Shown here in pieces: positions 1 through 13,475 of a stretch of DNA of 64,000 nt. The notes beneath the pieces were generated by a model. It saw only the letters and a list, made by a program, of their open reading frames with translations. It did no database searches and was not told the DNA's origin. A program made the position numbers and the translations under genes. The DNA is taken from contig JBAJFG010000347.1 in NCBI GenBank assembly GCA_037903475.1, positions 2,604,001-2,668,000 on the forward strand, read 5' to 3'. The stretch is from Ancylostoma caninum (Eukaryota; Nematoda; Chromadorea; Rhabditida; Ancylostomatidae). Numbering within the stretch: the stretch's first letter is position 1; each line of letters starts with the position of its first letter.

Positions 1-936
1 CGTAAACATTTGACCCTATGGCTGATTAAAATCGGAAATTGAAGAGACTAATCGGATTTCGAGTCAGCGGTAAGTGCGAGTTTGCGAAAATAAAAAATCA
101 AAAGGAATGCAGGTTTTCGTCAAACTGTACAATCAAAAAAGAGATAAAATTTGAAATATTTGGTTACCAACGCAAAGGAGTCGTGTCCAAAGCATAATAA
201 TCAGTTATAGCAGCAAAATTTCAAAGAAATAGTGCAAATGCAGGTGAGATAAAATTGAGATGCTACAGAACTACGTACATCTTCATAAAACAGTGAGCCT
301 GTATTGAGTGCTACTAATCAGATAATTTTAGTTCTCATTCCTCACAGTATATGGACTAAATTTGCTTCACAGAGGAATACCTAAAAATAGGAGTTCCTGA
401 GCAGTGCACCCCTGCTGGACAATTTTGGGAATTTTTGCCGAGCCATTTAAGTAATGCGTTGGGTGCAGGTCGTATAACTGCTGACTTCCGCCTTTTACGA
501 GTCTGACGCTTTTCAAAGGCGAAAAACGAGAACGCTCAACCGAACTATGATCACAAAGCATAAAATGCTGACCAATGAGCAGTAAAAAAAGACGCATTTG
601 GTCATGCACCACATACATTATGCAGTATTAACCTTCAAGCAACAAATTTGGAGCACAATGATCTTCCAATTTTAGGCAAGGTGTGATTTCTGAAGAAAAA
701 AGTCATTTTGAACGCTATATACGAAAAACAGGACCATGCACCGACCTGGAAGGCGCTCTTTAGCATTTGATAAAACTATCTAACAACTTCTGGAGCGTGG
801 ACAACACCCGGTCAAATATTCGCGGTTGAGGGGTCGGCTTCCGCGTTTCTAATAGACCTGGGAATTGCGTTGAACACGCGAGAAATCGAGACATCAAATC
901 GAAGTGCTGTTTTACGTACGTCTAAATTTGCGTCCT
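1..936. other. intergenic, no gene seen
   Basis: I see no conserved protein, RNA gene or strong repeat here. The open frames are short, lack recognisable motifs and have no consistent splice context. Confidence 0.5.
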
Positions 937-940
937 TTAA

Positions 941-1353
941 AGGCAGTGTGTCACCTCGTTTTCTTGTCTGAGCTTTTACTAGATTCTGAATCTCCTCGTC
1001 ACGCTGAATTCTACTGTGTGTCTAAAATGTTACAAAAAGGTCTTTAAACCCGAATTTTGAACGTTTTTTTCGGGACGGGATTTGTAACAATTTGTCAAGC
1101 CGAGTGGACGCGTGAAACCGTTGATCTCATCGATCGGACACGTCTAGACGTGTTGGCCAACGCTGCAGACATGGCGGGCAGCCAGCACATTCACGGACCG
1201 CTCCGCCCAGGTGGTCCGTGAACTGCACTTTCGGACCCTCCGAAAACGGAGTTTTCGTCATTTTTATGAGCTTTGACGTACGTCTTTGGAATTAGCGTGA
1301 CGTCTAGAGTCTATTGGTATTTTCAGCTCACGAAACGAGGTGACACACTGCCG
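941..1353. repeat. MITE-like element with TTAA flanks
   Basis: The left end GGCAGTGTGTCACCTCGTTT (from about 942) is repeated in inverse at the right end (about 1333-1352). The tetranucleotide TTAA lies immediately outside both ends, at 937-940 and 1354-1357. There is no coding capacity inside. A TTAA target duplication is the hallmark of piggyBac-type transposition, so a non-autonomous piggyBac-like element is the best guess. The family is inferred from the target site and not from a transposase. Confidence 0.65.
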
Positions 1354-1896
1354 TTAACGTCCATAGGTGCATGTAGCACGTAGATGTTACGTGATGCGCT
1401 TGTGCAAGTGACCGCGCTTGCAAAGAGACAGCTGGATTCTGCATCAAAATCATTTTCGAAGCCGCAAATGCATGGAAAAGACTCTGACTAAGAGCGAACG
1501 CACTTCTTTAGTATAGCTTAGATACCTTGAGAAGTTGACAGGATTTGATGAAAAGGCGCCGGAAGAACACTGATTTCTTATTCCTCAATAGATCGCTGAG
1601 TATTACCTATCAGTTTACCATCTTCTCTTTGTCCTCTGTACTTCTGTGGTTGTGGTTGCGTACAGGAACTGGAAAGCGATTAACTGTACAACAAAAACTA
1701 TCAGTCTAGTTACTCAGCGAAGAAATGTCTGAAGATAAATTTAAAACAGCATGAACACACATGAACACAGCACAAACACCTTAGTGCAACACATTAGTTT
1801 ATGGAGTTCCTGACGACGGCTGTAATTCTTATTAGGCCGATAAGTGCCCCAATTACTAGATAACTCACAATAACACCTTTAACACATAACGGACAA

Positions 1897-1962
1897 TACG
1901 ACCCACCGGTGGGTCGTACGGGAAGTTACGTAGAGGACAATACGACCCACCGATGGGTCGTA
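1897..1962. repeat. two successive 22-bp palindromes
   Basis: A perfect 22-bp palindrome with the arm TACGACCCACC occupies 1897-1918. A second copy with one central mismatch occupies 1941-1962. The short spacer also shares bases with the flank (GGACAATACG before both copies). This is a direct duplication of a palindromic unit. No function is known to me. Confidence 0.7.
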
Positions 1963-2084
1963 TCCGTTTTATCCCTTTTTCTTAGGTGGAGCTCCCCAAA
2001 TTCTGCGCCTAGGGGTTATTCTACCTGCTGAACACGGAAATGGCATCCATTTTGTACCGTAACTGCGGTACTGTGGGATTACTG

Positions 2085-2760
2085 TAGTCATACTGTAGAT
2101 GCCGTTGATGTATTTTGTCACAGCATCTACAGCAAATTTGAACTTTGGGGTAACATGACGTGCTGAACATAAATACCCCATCAGTCCTGCACCGTAGAGC
2201 AGTACTCTAAGGCTACTGTAGCGTTATCGTATGGTTACTGTAGGCATGCTGTAGATGCATTTTATTCACCAAATTCAGTGAAACATTGGCAAGTGGGGTT
2301 ATTTGACATGCTGAGTACGAAAATGACATTCATTTTGTACCGTAGTGCAGTACACTAGGGTTACCGTAGGCATACTGTAGATGCATTTTGTTCAACAAAT
2401 TCAATGAAACTTTGGCAGGTGGGGGTTTCTGACATGTTGAACACGAATTTGAGATAAATATTTGAGATAGGTGCCATATTCGAGTCCAGAGTGTAAAATA
2501 ACCCCGGTTGCGGGCAAATTCTGATGAAAAACCTTCCCCACAGTTCCTACAGTATGATTACAGTAACCCTGCAGTGAAGCGATACGGTAGACAATGGATT
2601 TCATAATCTAAATCTGTATGTGAAATAACCCTCCTGCGCAAATTTTGGTTGAATTCTGATAGAAAAGGTCTTTCTACAGTTTCTACAGTATACATACAGT
2701 AACACTATAGAAGTGCTTTACCAAGTAAAATAGATGGCATAATTGTGATCAGCATGTCAA
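2085..2760. repeat. degenerate tandem copies of a dispersed repeat (family D)
   Basis: Several diverged units repeat the phrases CTGTAGATGCATTTT, CAAATTCA, TTTGACATGCTGA and CATTTTGTACCGTA in the same order. The same phrases return at about 40,930-41,420, 42,575-42,690, 42,850-42,890 and 63,390-63,420. The unit has no coding capacity. Confidence 0.6.
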
Positions 2761-4553
2761 ATATGCCCTAATTCTAGAAGAATTGATAGAATTAACTCAA
2801 CAACTAGACGTGGAATACTTACCTCCAAAAAAAGAGAGGGGGGGGGATTAGGGCATGGTTCCCAACGAAGTGAATTTGCTACATTTTGTAATATATTTGT
2901 AACATCCGCGATCGTTAATAAAAGTGGGTAGTGATAGATTCATCTACTTTCTCGCTGTGGCGATGAGGTGGGGTGTTCAACGAATCGAAATATCATTTGG
3001 ATATTCGAACACCTATGCCCGGTAATACAGTGTGCAGAGAGGTGCGAGAGTGAGGTGCAGAAATCTGTGATTCTGTCGAGTATTAGCCAGGCGCGAAAAT
3101 TCGACCTCCATGGTTCTTGCGGTTTTTTTTTCTCACCATTCAGTGTATTTACCCGAAATAGACTAGTTGGACTTTGGTTCTTCTGGAAGTTAATACCCGC
3201 AGTACTTCTCCCTCACATCTATGTACAGTAAGCCCTTGCAAAAAAATCTTCTCATAACTCTACGAACTAAGCACGAACAAGGTTCATCTTCCAGCCCAAA
3301 ATCCACCTCTCTGAGGCAGACAACCACAATTACTTTCTCTTCTAAAGTAAAAGTTTTCACTTAGACGCTGTTGACAACCCTAACACCTTGAGCTGCACTT
3401 GTCCCACTATTTTAGTGGAATAGTTGTAGATGTCGAAGATGTGTGCTGTTGTCCAATCGGAGAGTCATATTTCATGCGACAGAAAATCACAAGTAACGGG
3501 AATTGGAGAAATTGTTTGTAACATTTTCAGAGAGCAAAACAAGGGCTACAAAAGGCCTCTGATCGGAATTAGTTCAAATCTTCGTAAAAAATTAAGTTGA
3601 AAAAAAAAACACCACGAACTTATTGTCCAACCCAAAAGATGAGCTATGTAGTTTGAGTGGATCGGTGACCACACATAGCTATTTCGATAATGTTCCACAA
3701 ACTTTCAAGGAAACTGTCGATACCCACTCAGAATAACTGTGCTGAAAAACAGACCGCATATGCCGGCTTTTGCTGAACATCAAGAAATTTGAGAGTTAAT
3801 TGTTGTTATCCGGCCAGACAGGAACTGAGATCAAGCTGGAGCGACAATAAAAGAAATGAGTCAATGGTCTTTGCACGAGAGGAAGAACAATCTCGTGGCA
3901 ACCATTCAGCTTTGCCTTAATTTGATACCGTACCCCGGTGAGTGGAAACATGAAAAAGCTATTTAAAAACTGCTCCGTGGCAACATTGATAATGAGGCGA
4001 AGTGTTCTAGGAAATGACGTACTAATGAACTTCGAGGAGGCTAGTCAAAAGAGTAGAGAGATATGACATTACACTTGAGCTGTGATAAAAATAGGGAAAT
4101 TCCTTGTCATTTCGCCCTAAAGTTATAAACATTCTAAACAATCAACAAAGTCTCTAATGGCATCAAGTGTTCATGGTTTTGTAGCATGCACCATGTTCTT
4201 TTGGATTTCTTCACAGCTAGCAAATTGCTAGCAATCTATCTGGAATTGCTCGATCATTTCTCCCCCGGATATCCATGCTTTGTCTTGCTCTTTTCTCTGC
4301 AGAATAGAAAAATGCTCAAAGCAATTTTCTGCTGAGACTTTGTCCCGCGGGAGGTTTTATCTGTGAGGCGGAAGTTCTGAAAAAAAATTCGTGGTATTGC
4401 GATAATCTTTCCTGCAAAGTCCACAAAATCCTAGGGGAGAACTTCACTGTTCGAATAATTCTCAAAGTGTAATGAGTGCTCTTTCCAATGTTACCCATGC
4501 TTTCCCATGATAACGGATTGTATTATCATAACTTATAATAACGGGCTTATTCA
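2761..4553. other. intergenic, no gene seen
   Basis: No conserved coding exon or RNA gene is recognisable. There are poly-G and poly-A runs near 2840 and 3600. Confidence 0.45.
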
Positions 4554-4774
<221 letters not shown>

Positions 4775-5347
4775 ACGAAATTCGTTCATCCTGTTTTGAA
4801 GAGAGAGTAGGGCGGTTATCTTATTCCAATTATACCTCGAGGTTGCTAGCAGACTCGCTGCCTGTCCAGTGCTGTGAAAAGGTGCGCCGGCGCTAAGAAG
4901 TGGGGGAGACGGTCCACAGCGGTGACAAGAGTGCGCTGGGGTCCAAAAGTGGGGAGACACCTGCAGTCGGGTCCAACGGTGTGATGAGCTTGCACCGGTG
5001 TTCACTACTGAGGTAATAACATGAGTTGGGTCTATCTTTGCTCGATCAATTCGCTGGCGCTTAACATCGATCACAAAACACTAAATGTCAGAGCTACGCA
5101 GTGGGTAGTGTGCAATCCGCGTGATTCCTTCCACCTCACATCCCCTTTCGCGCTCTTCTTCTCTCATTCGTTCACGAACCCACCGCACCCTCCTCTTTTA
5201 TATGTTCAAACTGACTCTTATCATTCGACCAGTCACAACAAACAAAGGATGGTAAACCATTTGTTGTAGTCATTCCATGTTCAATCGGTTGTATATAGTT
5301 ACAAATAGCTACTTCAGGTGAGTGAAAGATAAAATTGCGCTGAGAAA

Positions 5348-5596
5348 AGGGCAATTTATACCAGGTGCGTGCGTCAGCCGCGCATCAGTCGCACGCATCC
5401 ATTTGCAAGGGATTTTCGATGAAGACCGGTCAACACGGCATGTACATCCTCAATGAAAAGAACGCGCGGCCGTCGCGAGGCCGTAAACGCGTGCGTCTGA
5501 GCCGCGACTGCGATGCGACTGCAATGCGACTGTGCCCTATTCTTCATCATATAGACGCACGCGCGTCAGTCGCACGCATCCAGTATAAATTGCCCT
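5348..5596. repeat. MITE-like element, family B, copy 1
   Basis: This is a GC-rich, non-coding 249-bp element with inverted ends AGGGCAATTTATAC / GTATAAATTGCCCT. It contains internal inverted stretches with GCGTGCGTC and CGCACGCATCC. A second copy in the opposite orientation lies at 38,313-38,550. Confidence 0.8.
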
Positions 5597-6122
5597 AAAC
5601 GCGGGTAATCCTTTTTGACCAGTCCAGTTCTACATCAGGGAAAGCAATGGAGAGGATGTGGAACGCATTATAGCAAAAATATGGTATGGCTGTGAGCCTG
5701 AATGAAAAAGGGATAAAGCCGATGTAGATTCGATGCAGCATCCATGAAGCATCTCTCAATCCCATGCAGAAGCTCCGCATGGAAATCCATAGGTTTCGCA
5801 TAGGGATGCATGGATTTTGCATCTATTTTACCGTTAAATTGGGCGGTATATTAAGGTATCAAACTATTAATTACTGAGTGTGTTTTGCACGGGCGCGCAT
5901 GTCTTGAGCGTGGGATATGCATCTTTCAGTTTCATGCGGGACTCGACTCCAAGGCTAGGCTTACAATAACTTGCACTTTTGGGGTGGGAGCTTAAAAACC
6001 GAGCCGTTTCTGTCCGCGTATTCATTTCATGTCAGTATACCACAACTGAAGTGCTTTATACCAGCAAAGATTCACAGGGCAAATACACGGGCGAAAGAAA
6101 AAAGTGAAGAAAGCACACTATG

Positions 6123-6186
6123 AAATCATGCAAGGTTCATTCTCGCCTGCTTGTGCAAGCAGGCGAGAATGAACCTTGCATGATTT
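6123..6186. repeat. perfect 64-nt palindrome
   Basis: Two 31-nt arms match exactly around a 2-base TG centre (AAATCATGCAAGG at the left edge, CCTTGCATGATTT at the right edge). A partial copy of the right edge and its flank (GCATGATTTCATCAAGA) recurs near 6339-6355. The identity of the arms implies recent origin, or an assembly or foldback artefact. Confidence 0.9.
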
Positions 6187-8170
6187 TATCAAGAAGCTTT
6201 TCCAATACAAACATGAAAAAGTAATCTTTTTTCAAAATGGAGACAGTGCTCTACAAATGTAATGTTTATGAGGAATATTACAGCTATACTCGCAGTTTTC
6301 CTAGTAGTTCATTCTCCAAATTAGACTACGCTATAGCGTGCATGATTTCATCAAGACTACAAAAAGCTGCGTGCATTCGTCATCGAAGTAGAACTTCAGT
6401 AGAAGTCGTTACTTAAACTTATCTATTTCGACTTTTAAGCTTCACTGGCATTGAAATTTATCAGCTTTTTTTCACTCGTGTGTCCTATTTGTCTCTATGG
6501 GATAATTCTTCAACCGTAAGACCATCTAGATCCTCTTTCAATGATTGTTTTCAAATTTTTACCATCTTAATGAATATGTAAGATGCTCATCAGATCATAA
6601 GTTAAAGATGCCGTATTCAGTATCTTCTGAATTTAATGATGTCAGCGAAAACAACAAAGTTCACACGACAACTTTGTTTTACTGAAGATAAGAGTACGCG
6701 AAAAACCTAAGCGTTGTGCGAGAACCTAATCGGAAGTGTCACCATTGGATAACAACGTTGAAGAAAAGGGATAAAAAAATTGTGAATCTCTAGAAATTCA
6801 ACTTGTGATATCTGATTAAATGCTATTTTCTTTCCAGAAAAAAGAGGTCTGCTAATTTTGAGGAGTGGGCATTCGCCCCAAGTTTTGAACATTGTTTATT
6901 ATCTCACCAATTTGTAGGCATCTCTTTCTAGATTTTACTCCACCCCGGGTTTCAAAATGAATGGTATAAATTAGCAGACCACGCAAGGCTCCAAAGCTTT
7001 CGTAGACCTGGTAACAGCTGAGCGGCTCTAAATTAATTTTGAGTTCATATTTAATGTCTGCTTTTGGTTCTTGATTCATATATTATGAAATTAACCTTAC
7101 TTTGCTCATTATGAGCGTAAGTCGTGCGGTAATTCACACACGGTACAAATCGAAGATAAATGTTACGAGAAGAGCATTAAGAAGCCGATATACTCCTACT
7201 CAGAAATCCGAGGTCAGAAAAGTTTCTGTTTGAAGTACACTTTCTTGGTCCCTTGAATAATTAACATATGAATGCTTAATTCCATAATGAACCGAACTGA
7301 AGGTCCCTTCTTACCCTTCAAAAGAGCTAAGATCTAAGCTTATGTTTTAGGCCAATACTCCAAGTTGTGATTATTTGTTTCATTCATACACCTCGTAGGA
7401 AAGCTAAATATCCCCCTCCCGGAATTCATCAGTAAGGTAAAGGAAGCTCATAAAAGAAACAACTAAACCAATCCACTAGCGACACCATTATGGCCTTGTA
7501 AAAGACATTGAAGCTCTTTAAGGGTTATGAAATGACGTGTTTAAGCAACAAGAAAACAGCATAATAAATTAAGGAACAGAAGCATAGTGGCCACAATTAA
7601 GCTTCTAGTTCCGCCTCGTGCATAGCAACGATAGATTAAAAGTCGCTGGAAGCACACAATGGGGAAAATGGAAAGAATGGAGAGCGCGCCAACGTCGCCA
7701 TGCGAGTTGACCCTGTCAGAATAGAATAGTTCTTGGCCAAATTGGCGCCGAGGCACAATATTGCTTCTCTTGCCACCATATTTGCGATACATACCATTAT
7801 TCCTTTTCTCACTATCAGAAAACTCGCTAACTTTACTATCAAAGCACTAATTGTAATCAAAACACATTATGGATGAAGGTATGGTCAGTTAGTTCGGAGA
7901 GCGCAGGTGAAGCGACTTTGTCTGCAATTACGACGGCATTGGTTCCATAGATGGGAGGACCGCAGGATTCGTCTGGAAGGAGATTTCACTGAGTGGCAGT
8001 GGAGAAACATCGAAAGCGAAAGAATCACATCATGTAACTACCAGAGAAGTGTAAAAACTAGATCAGTTGGTCGGAAACGCGATGAGGTCGTAGTTGCGGC
8101 CAAAGTCTTTCCAGCGGAACTCTCTGAGCTAACAGATAGCTAGCGTAAATGAATACAATCGACAAATCAT
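6187..8170. other. intergenic, no gene seen
   Basis: No recognisable coding exon. Short open frames near 6,700-7,080, 7,540-7,860 and 7,907-8,143 lack conserved motifs or splice context. Confidence 0.4.
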
Positions 8171-8368
8171 ACAGGAAGCTCCAAATGTCCGCAGTCAAGA
8201 GGGACGTGGCCACGACGCGGCTTTAGACAGAGACACAGGCGCTCGGCATGCTGCCACTGGTTGTCTGCAGTCAGAGAAGCCAGAGGCAGCATAGAGAGCG
8301 CGTCTGTCTGATCAAGGAGCTGCGCCGTGGCCACGCCCTCTTGGCTGCATACATTTGGAGCTTTCTGT
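8171..8368. repeat. diverged inverted repeat (foldback element)
   Basis: The left arm (ACAGGAAGCTCCAAATG, then GTGGCCACGACGCGGC) is matched in inverse by the right arm (GCCGTGGCCACG, then CATTTGGAGCTTTCTGT), with about 85-90 bases per arm and several mismatches. No open frame follows its borders, so it is probably an old MITE. Confidence 0.7.
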
Positions 8369-11300
8369 ACATGGATATCCTAGGTGAAACTATTGCAACT
8401 AATAAAGCTTGTTGTTTCCTAGCCATTCATTTCCATACTACGTATGATAAACACAATGCAGTGGTGGACGCACGAGTGGCAAACCAGGGGGTGTAAGAAA
8501 AAAGTGGTGTCTTCACCACCTAGGAAATCTGGATGAGGATTAAAATTACAAGAAGAAATTAATATTGATATAGATAACCGATAAAGGATTTTTGAAGGAT
8601 GATACTAGAAACGAACGATCAAAAATAAGCTTAGACATAGTTTTTAATAATTTTACGAAATATTTTTTTTGAAAATTCGACGATCCATCCTCGGATCGAA
8701 GGGGTACCCTACTGCGGTACTTAATCCCTACGTCATGGCAGTAAAAGAGCAAACCTGTGGATGGAGATGAGATAAAAAGCAGGCGTGACTGAAATAGTGT
8801 TAGTTACCTTTGACTGAAATGTTTCGTATTCACATAGTGAAGAGCTTGGCGAGTGATTCTAAGAGAAATGCACTTTTCAGAACCCAGCTTTTGTTAGTGT
8901 CTTTTCAGCAACTTCTCCCTGTTTGAATGAGTTTTCTCATGAGAAAAAACTTTGGCAGAATAGGCTTTGCACACAAACGCACACCGAGAAGCGGGACCAC
9001 GGAGTTTTTAGTGAAACTTCGGGAAGAGGATGAGGGACGGATGAAAAAGGATAAGCAAGTAGTTTTGGAAACGGAATTGCATTAGTTCATCACTAAGATA
9101 TAGGTTGAACAACAGCACCCTGAACTCATCTGTACCGCAGCAAAATCTCCAGGTCGGCGTCCAAAAGGCCTACTGTGACGATTTCTTCTGCAAGTGGAGC
9201 TCCAGTGGGAGGTAGCGAAGTGAGGTGTACCAGTGTCACGAGACTTGCGCAAAAATTCTGCACTAGCTCAAAGCCTTCAAAAAGTTAAAGAAAAACTAGT
9301 AAGAAAATCAACTGAAAGCACCGCAAGCAAGAATGCTTGTATTTATGGGCTGCATGTTTTTGACGGACCGTAAATGAAGCACTCAGGCAGGTTGGGCATA
9401 CACGTGCCTTATTTTTAAAGAGACTTTCACTGTTGGGAAAGCTGCGAGATTAGAATGCTGCCTTTTGAAGCCGCCGCACATGAACAGAAATCAGCCAGAA
9501 AACATAACCCTGGGGCATCGGTGAACGTTCGACAGAAATTAGGAACTCGTTGTTGAATCACTTTCCAGAACCTTAGATATACATGCAACACAAATCAGTT
9601 GAGAAGTCATTGTCGGAAGGTCGACTCCATCTAATTACACCTAGGAAAAAATCCAATGATTCTATTGCATTGTATTTGTTACATGGTCATCCATGCATAT
9701 CAATAAAATACGAGAACACAAAGAACACAGTAAAACACAACCATATAAAATCAGGTGATGTAGTCCGAAACATGAAACTTGAATAAAATGTGAAATAACG
9801 TTTAATAAATTAATAAATTCAAAATATACACATTTAATAAATTGAAGTATGAGTTTAGCACTTTCAACGAACTGAGTAAAAGGGAAGTAAACAGTTTTTT
9901 AGCAGAGTCTTTCGTAGTCTGTAGCTGCTCTGTAAACGAAAACCCGTCGTCTACATTATTCCTGAGCCTGGACATAGCGAGTTTGTCAATTAAACCTCGA
10001 GTATTGCTGGTCTTATTTTAAATATACATACTACTGGGAACGAGACCGACAGCAGAATCCTATGCAACAAAAAATAGGTCGTTTCTACGTCTTCAGCGTC
10101 TCAAAGTTCGAAGGCCTACATTTTTTATTCCTTATCCACATAGAGGTATCGCATCACAGAGGAAACCGACTAATCCAATCATTAGTTTACAGGTGAAGCT
10201 ATTATTTTGAACTTTCTCTGTCTTTAAAATACTTCTCCGGGTAGAAAGATTGAACGCTATGGTACCATGCTCGAGAATTGGAAAATGGACATACAAAAAT
10301 TTTGCTCTTCAAGCAATGCAGTGTTTCTGGTAAAAAGTGCTCGAAATACATTGTATTGTATCTACATACATCACCCCGTTAGCCTTCGGTGCAATGATGG
10401 CAATGCGCATCGGAATTAAGCTCCCTATCAACAAGAAATCCTAGTCCCGAGACCTCATTTACTTGATCATTCAATGCACATGCATGTATTGATATAACTT
10501 ATTATTTTGTGGAATGTAGAAAAACCTTAGTTTTTTTTTGTTTCTGATAAGGATAGCGACCAACAACACAGTATCTACAGCTCACCTCTCTTCTCTTGCA
10601 ACAAACTTCAGTTCCCAGCTTGAACATCCTGTGGTGTAAACCAAGAGTTGTGATAGACACTAAAGTTGAAAAAACATAAACAAATGCGCCAACTAAAATC
10701 AAAGAATTTGGCAAGAAGAGAAAATTTCTGAGCGGATTCATTCAGTAACTCGTCGACCAGTGCGTCAATGGGCATGGTGAAAGGCATTTCTTTCAGAATT
10801 TGAGGAGGTCGTCCCGTTTGTGTAACGAAAGAGAACCGTAAAAGGTTTCTTGCTGTTGAAGTGTATTGTTGAATGACTTACCTCTCGTACATGAAAAGGA
10901 TATCGTGTAAACCTTATTGATTGGGAGATAAACCTTTCCCCTAGATCAACCTTTGAGATGATTCGATAGACCATTACCATTACAAGATTATACTTGTTTC
11001 TTTGAAGATCGAGACAAGGAGTCTTGAATATGCTATTGTTACTTTTAACAGGGGTTGATGGAATAGTCATGCATTCTAGGCGATCCATAGTCTTCCAGTG
11101 AAACTATTTTGGGCAATTTCAAGCCTCAATATGGAGCGCTCTGATTTTGGGTTGAACACTGCAGCGTTGTGCTCAAAAATGGGTAGTTTATAAGATTTGT
11201 AGGCTAGTAAAAGAGGTATAGGTGAGATACCCGCTAAAGCTCTGAATATACATACATGTACTGCGTACATTGTAGTTTGCTTTCCGAGCTATAATGCGGC

Positions 11301-13475
11301 AGTGTCCATCAAAAGCGAGTTTCGCATTCGAAATGAAACCCAAACCAAGAATACATATATGATATTTGTTTTACATGTTTAGTTGCCTATACCAAAATAA
11401 GAAACGTTTTTGTTCCTGTTCGATATTTTCCATATCATCATTGTCCGAAGAATGATCGAAGATAGAATCATCTAATAAATGAAAATCGACTTGGCTTGCT
11501 CGGACTTTGTCTCAAGGCTTTGAGCAAAGCAACGCTGCCCTTTTCTTGTAACAGACTCATCCTCATGACAGAAAGTACACGATCCTAATTTTCACGCTAA
11601 TAAATGGATGTGCACTCTGGCTGTGTAACGCTGAAGGTTCCCACCAAAAAAGCCAGTCACTGATTAGGTGGTAATAATCATTCATTATATGCACATTAGG
11701 AAGCAACGTTCAAGATGAGAAAATCCAGGAAAAACCTCTCTGGAAAAGTTATTCCTACAGTATTTTAGGTGGCTTAAGAAATTCTACGTGCAAGAAAGGG
11801 ATGTTACCACCGGGCAAAAAAAATATAAGCAGATTTTTATGATGTGTTACCGGGATCACAAAACAACAACAAAACAAAAAACATGGAATTAGCCGAATTG
11901 CTCCTTCACGTACTTCACTCCGTATAAAAGTGTAAATAAGAAACGAGACAAGCATGCCATCCTAAAGGCGGCGTTTCATTTCAGGATCATCTGCAAGATT
12001 TCAAGATGAAAAGAATTCCTATGTGCTACAAATCCTTGTGCTACAAACAATGGCATACGTGATGTGTTTCGTCAAGTCAAAAACCCGTTCTTTCCTCCCG
12101 TTTTTTTGGGGGGGAGGGGGGGGGGTATTTGGGCAGAGCCAAAATGGGACATCCGCACCATAGGAAATCTCGTCCTCCCGCCTTGGCTTTGCCCCATTCC
12201 TCCGCGAAAGAAGTTGTTACAAAAGCGACTGTCCAGTACTGAAACATGATTTTTCTGCTGCAGGCTTTCCTGCCTGAGAAGGAATTTGTGGGACAAAATT
12301 CTTCCAATGGGTGTTACAACGTTTATCGTCTCCAGAGTAGACACACCATTTGAGAAGGGAGTAAGAGACACGCAAGATAGGCTAGTTACAAATCGTCACA
12401 GTTACTCTAGTTTATATCCTTAATTGAATATGCTCTTGAATATAGGCATGATACCAACAATGAATCAAAATTTCGATTGAAATTCTTGCATCTGAGCAAT
12501 ATATGTGTTTGGTGTTAAGATAAGTCATTGCTCTTTTCTTCGGATGGACTTTTCTCTGCCTTTTTGTTAACATTTAGGTACAAGTCATATACGATTCGGA
12601 AGCGCTATTTTTCCTCTACAAAACTCTATGAACAATTTTTTCTAATCGACGGTTTCTTTGAGTTTCAGGCTAGCGAGGTGAAACAAGGGCACCCACGAAA
12701 ATTTTTGCCTTTCAGATTTTCACTTTTCGAGGAACTTCTGCACAATTCAGATAGTCGTCATATAAGGCGAGTGGCGGAAATGCCCTGCGTTCAATTCTTT
12801 AACAAGTAGTTTTTGCGAGATGGCGACAACTTTGGACGAGTTATCGTGAGTATCGTGCGTTCCTTTCGCTGCCCCAAGCGCAGTAGGATATGCTTTTTTG
12901 CTGCAGTTCTCGTAAAATTCGCCGCACTTTTTCTCCACTATCGGTTCTTTTGGTGGTTTTCCTGTAATTTCTGTTACCTTTCTAACCCACGGCCCTCAAT
13001 TATTAACAATTCTAATCGTTTGTACCTGTTTCACTATTGCTGCATCTAGTTTTCCTCAAAATTTCAATTTTAAGGCATTATTTCTTTACTAGGAAAATCC
13101 ATGATTTTTGATTTCCAAGTAACACGGATGTTGATTCATATACATTTTCCAATTACTACTTTTTTCAATGAAGTGCGGAAAGGGTGCAGTTTAGGAAAAA
13201 ATAAGTGATTGTACGAAAATCCAGTCGGTGGAGGGGTGGCTTTAGCGATCTTTTGATCTTGGTCCTCATTTCCTGGCTCGTGCAACTCGACTACAGCCGT
13301 TATCTAAGAATGAGCTTTCAAAAGGAACGTTTCGGTGCTATCAACCCGTCTCGGCGCTGTTTATTTATTTATTTATTTGTTTAACTCATCCTCATGAGGT
13401 CTTCCTTCCTCTTCACAAGGTCCCCAGCATAAAAAGTATGCCGGTCGCCAACAAGAGCCATGTCGACCGTCTTCT
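8369..13475. other. intergenic, no supported gene
   Basis: No conserved protein is recognised. A minus-strand frame at about 10,624-10,741 has a hydrophobic stretch and ends at a good donor (GAG|GTGAGC). A plus-strand ATG at 12,820 opens nine codons (MATTLDELS) ending at GTGAGT. Neither could be joined to a second exon, so neither is called as a gene. A G-run lies at about 12,109-12,127, and a TTTA tetranucleotide run at about 13,360-13,380 resembles a retroposon tail. Confidence 0.35.

Noticed and set aside
6123..6186. Bacterial-type intrinsic terminator
   Set aside because: The surrounding genes are spliced and eukaryotic, and no U-tract follows; it is listed as a palindrome only.
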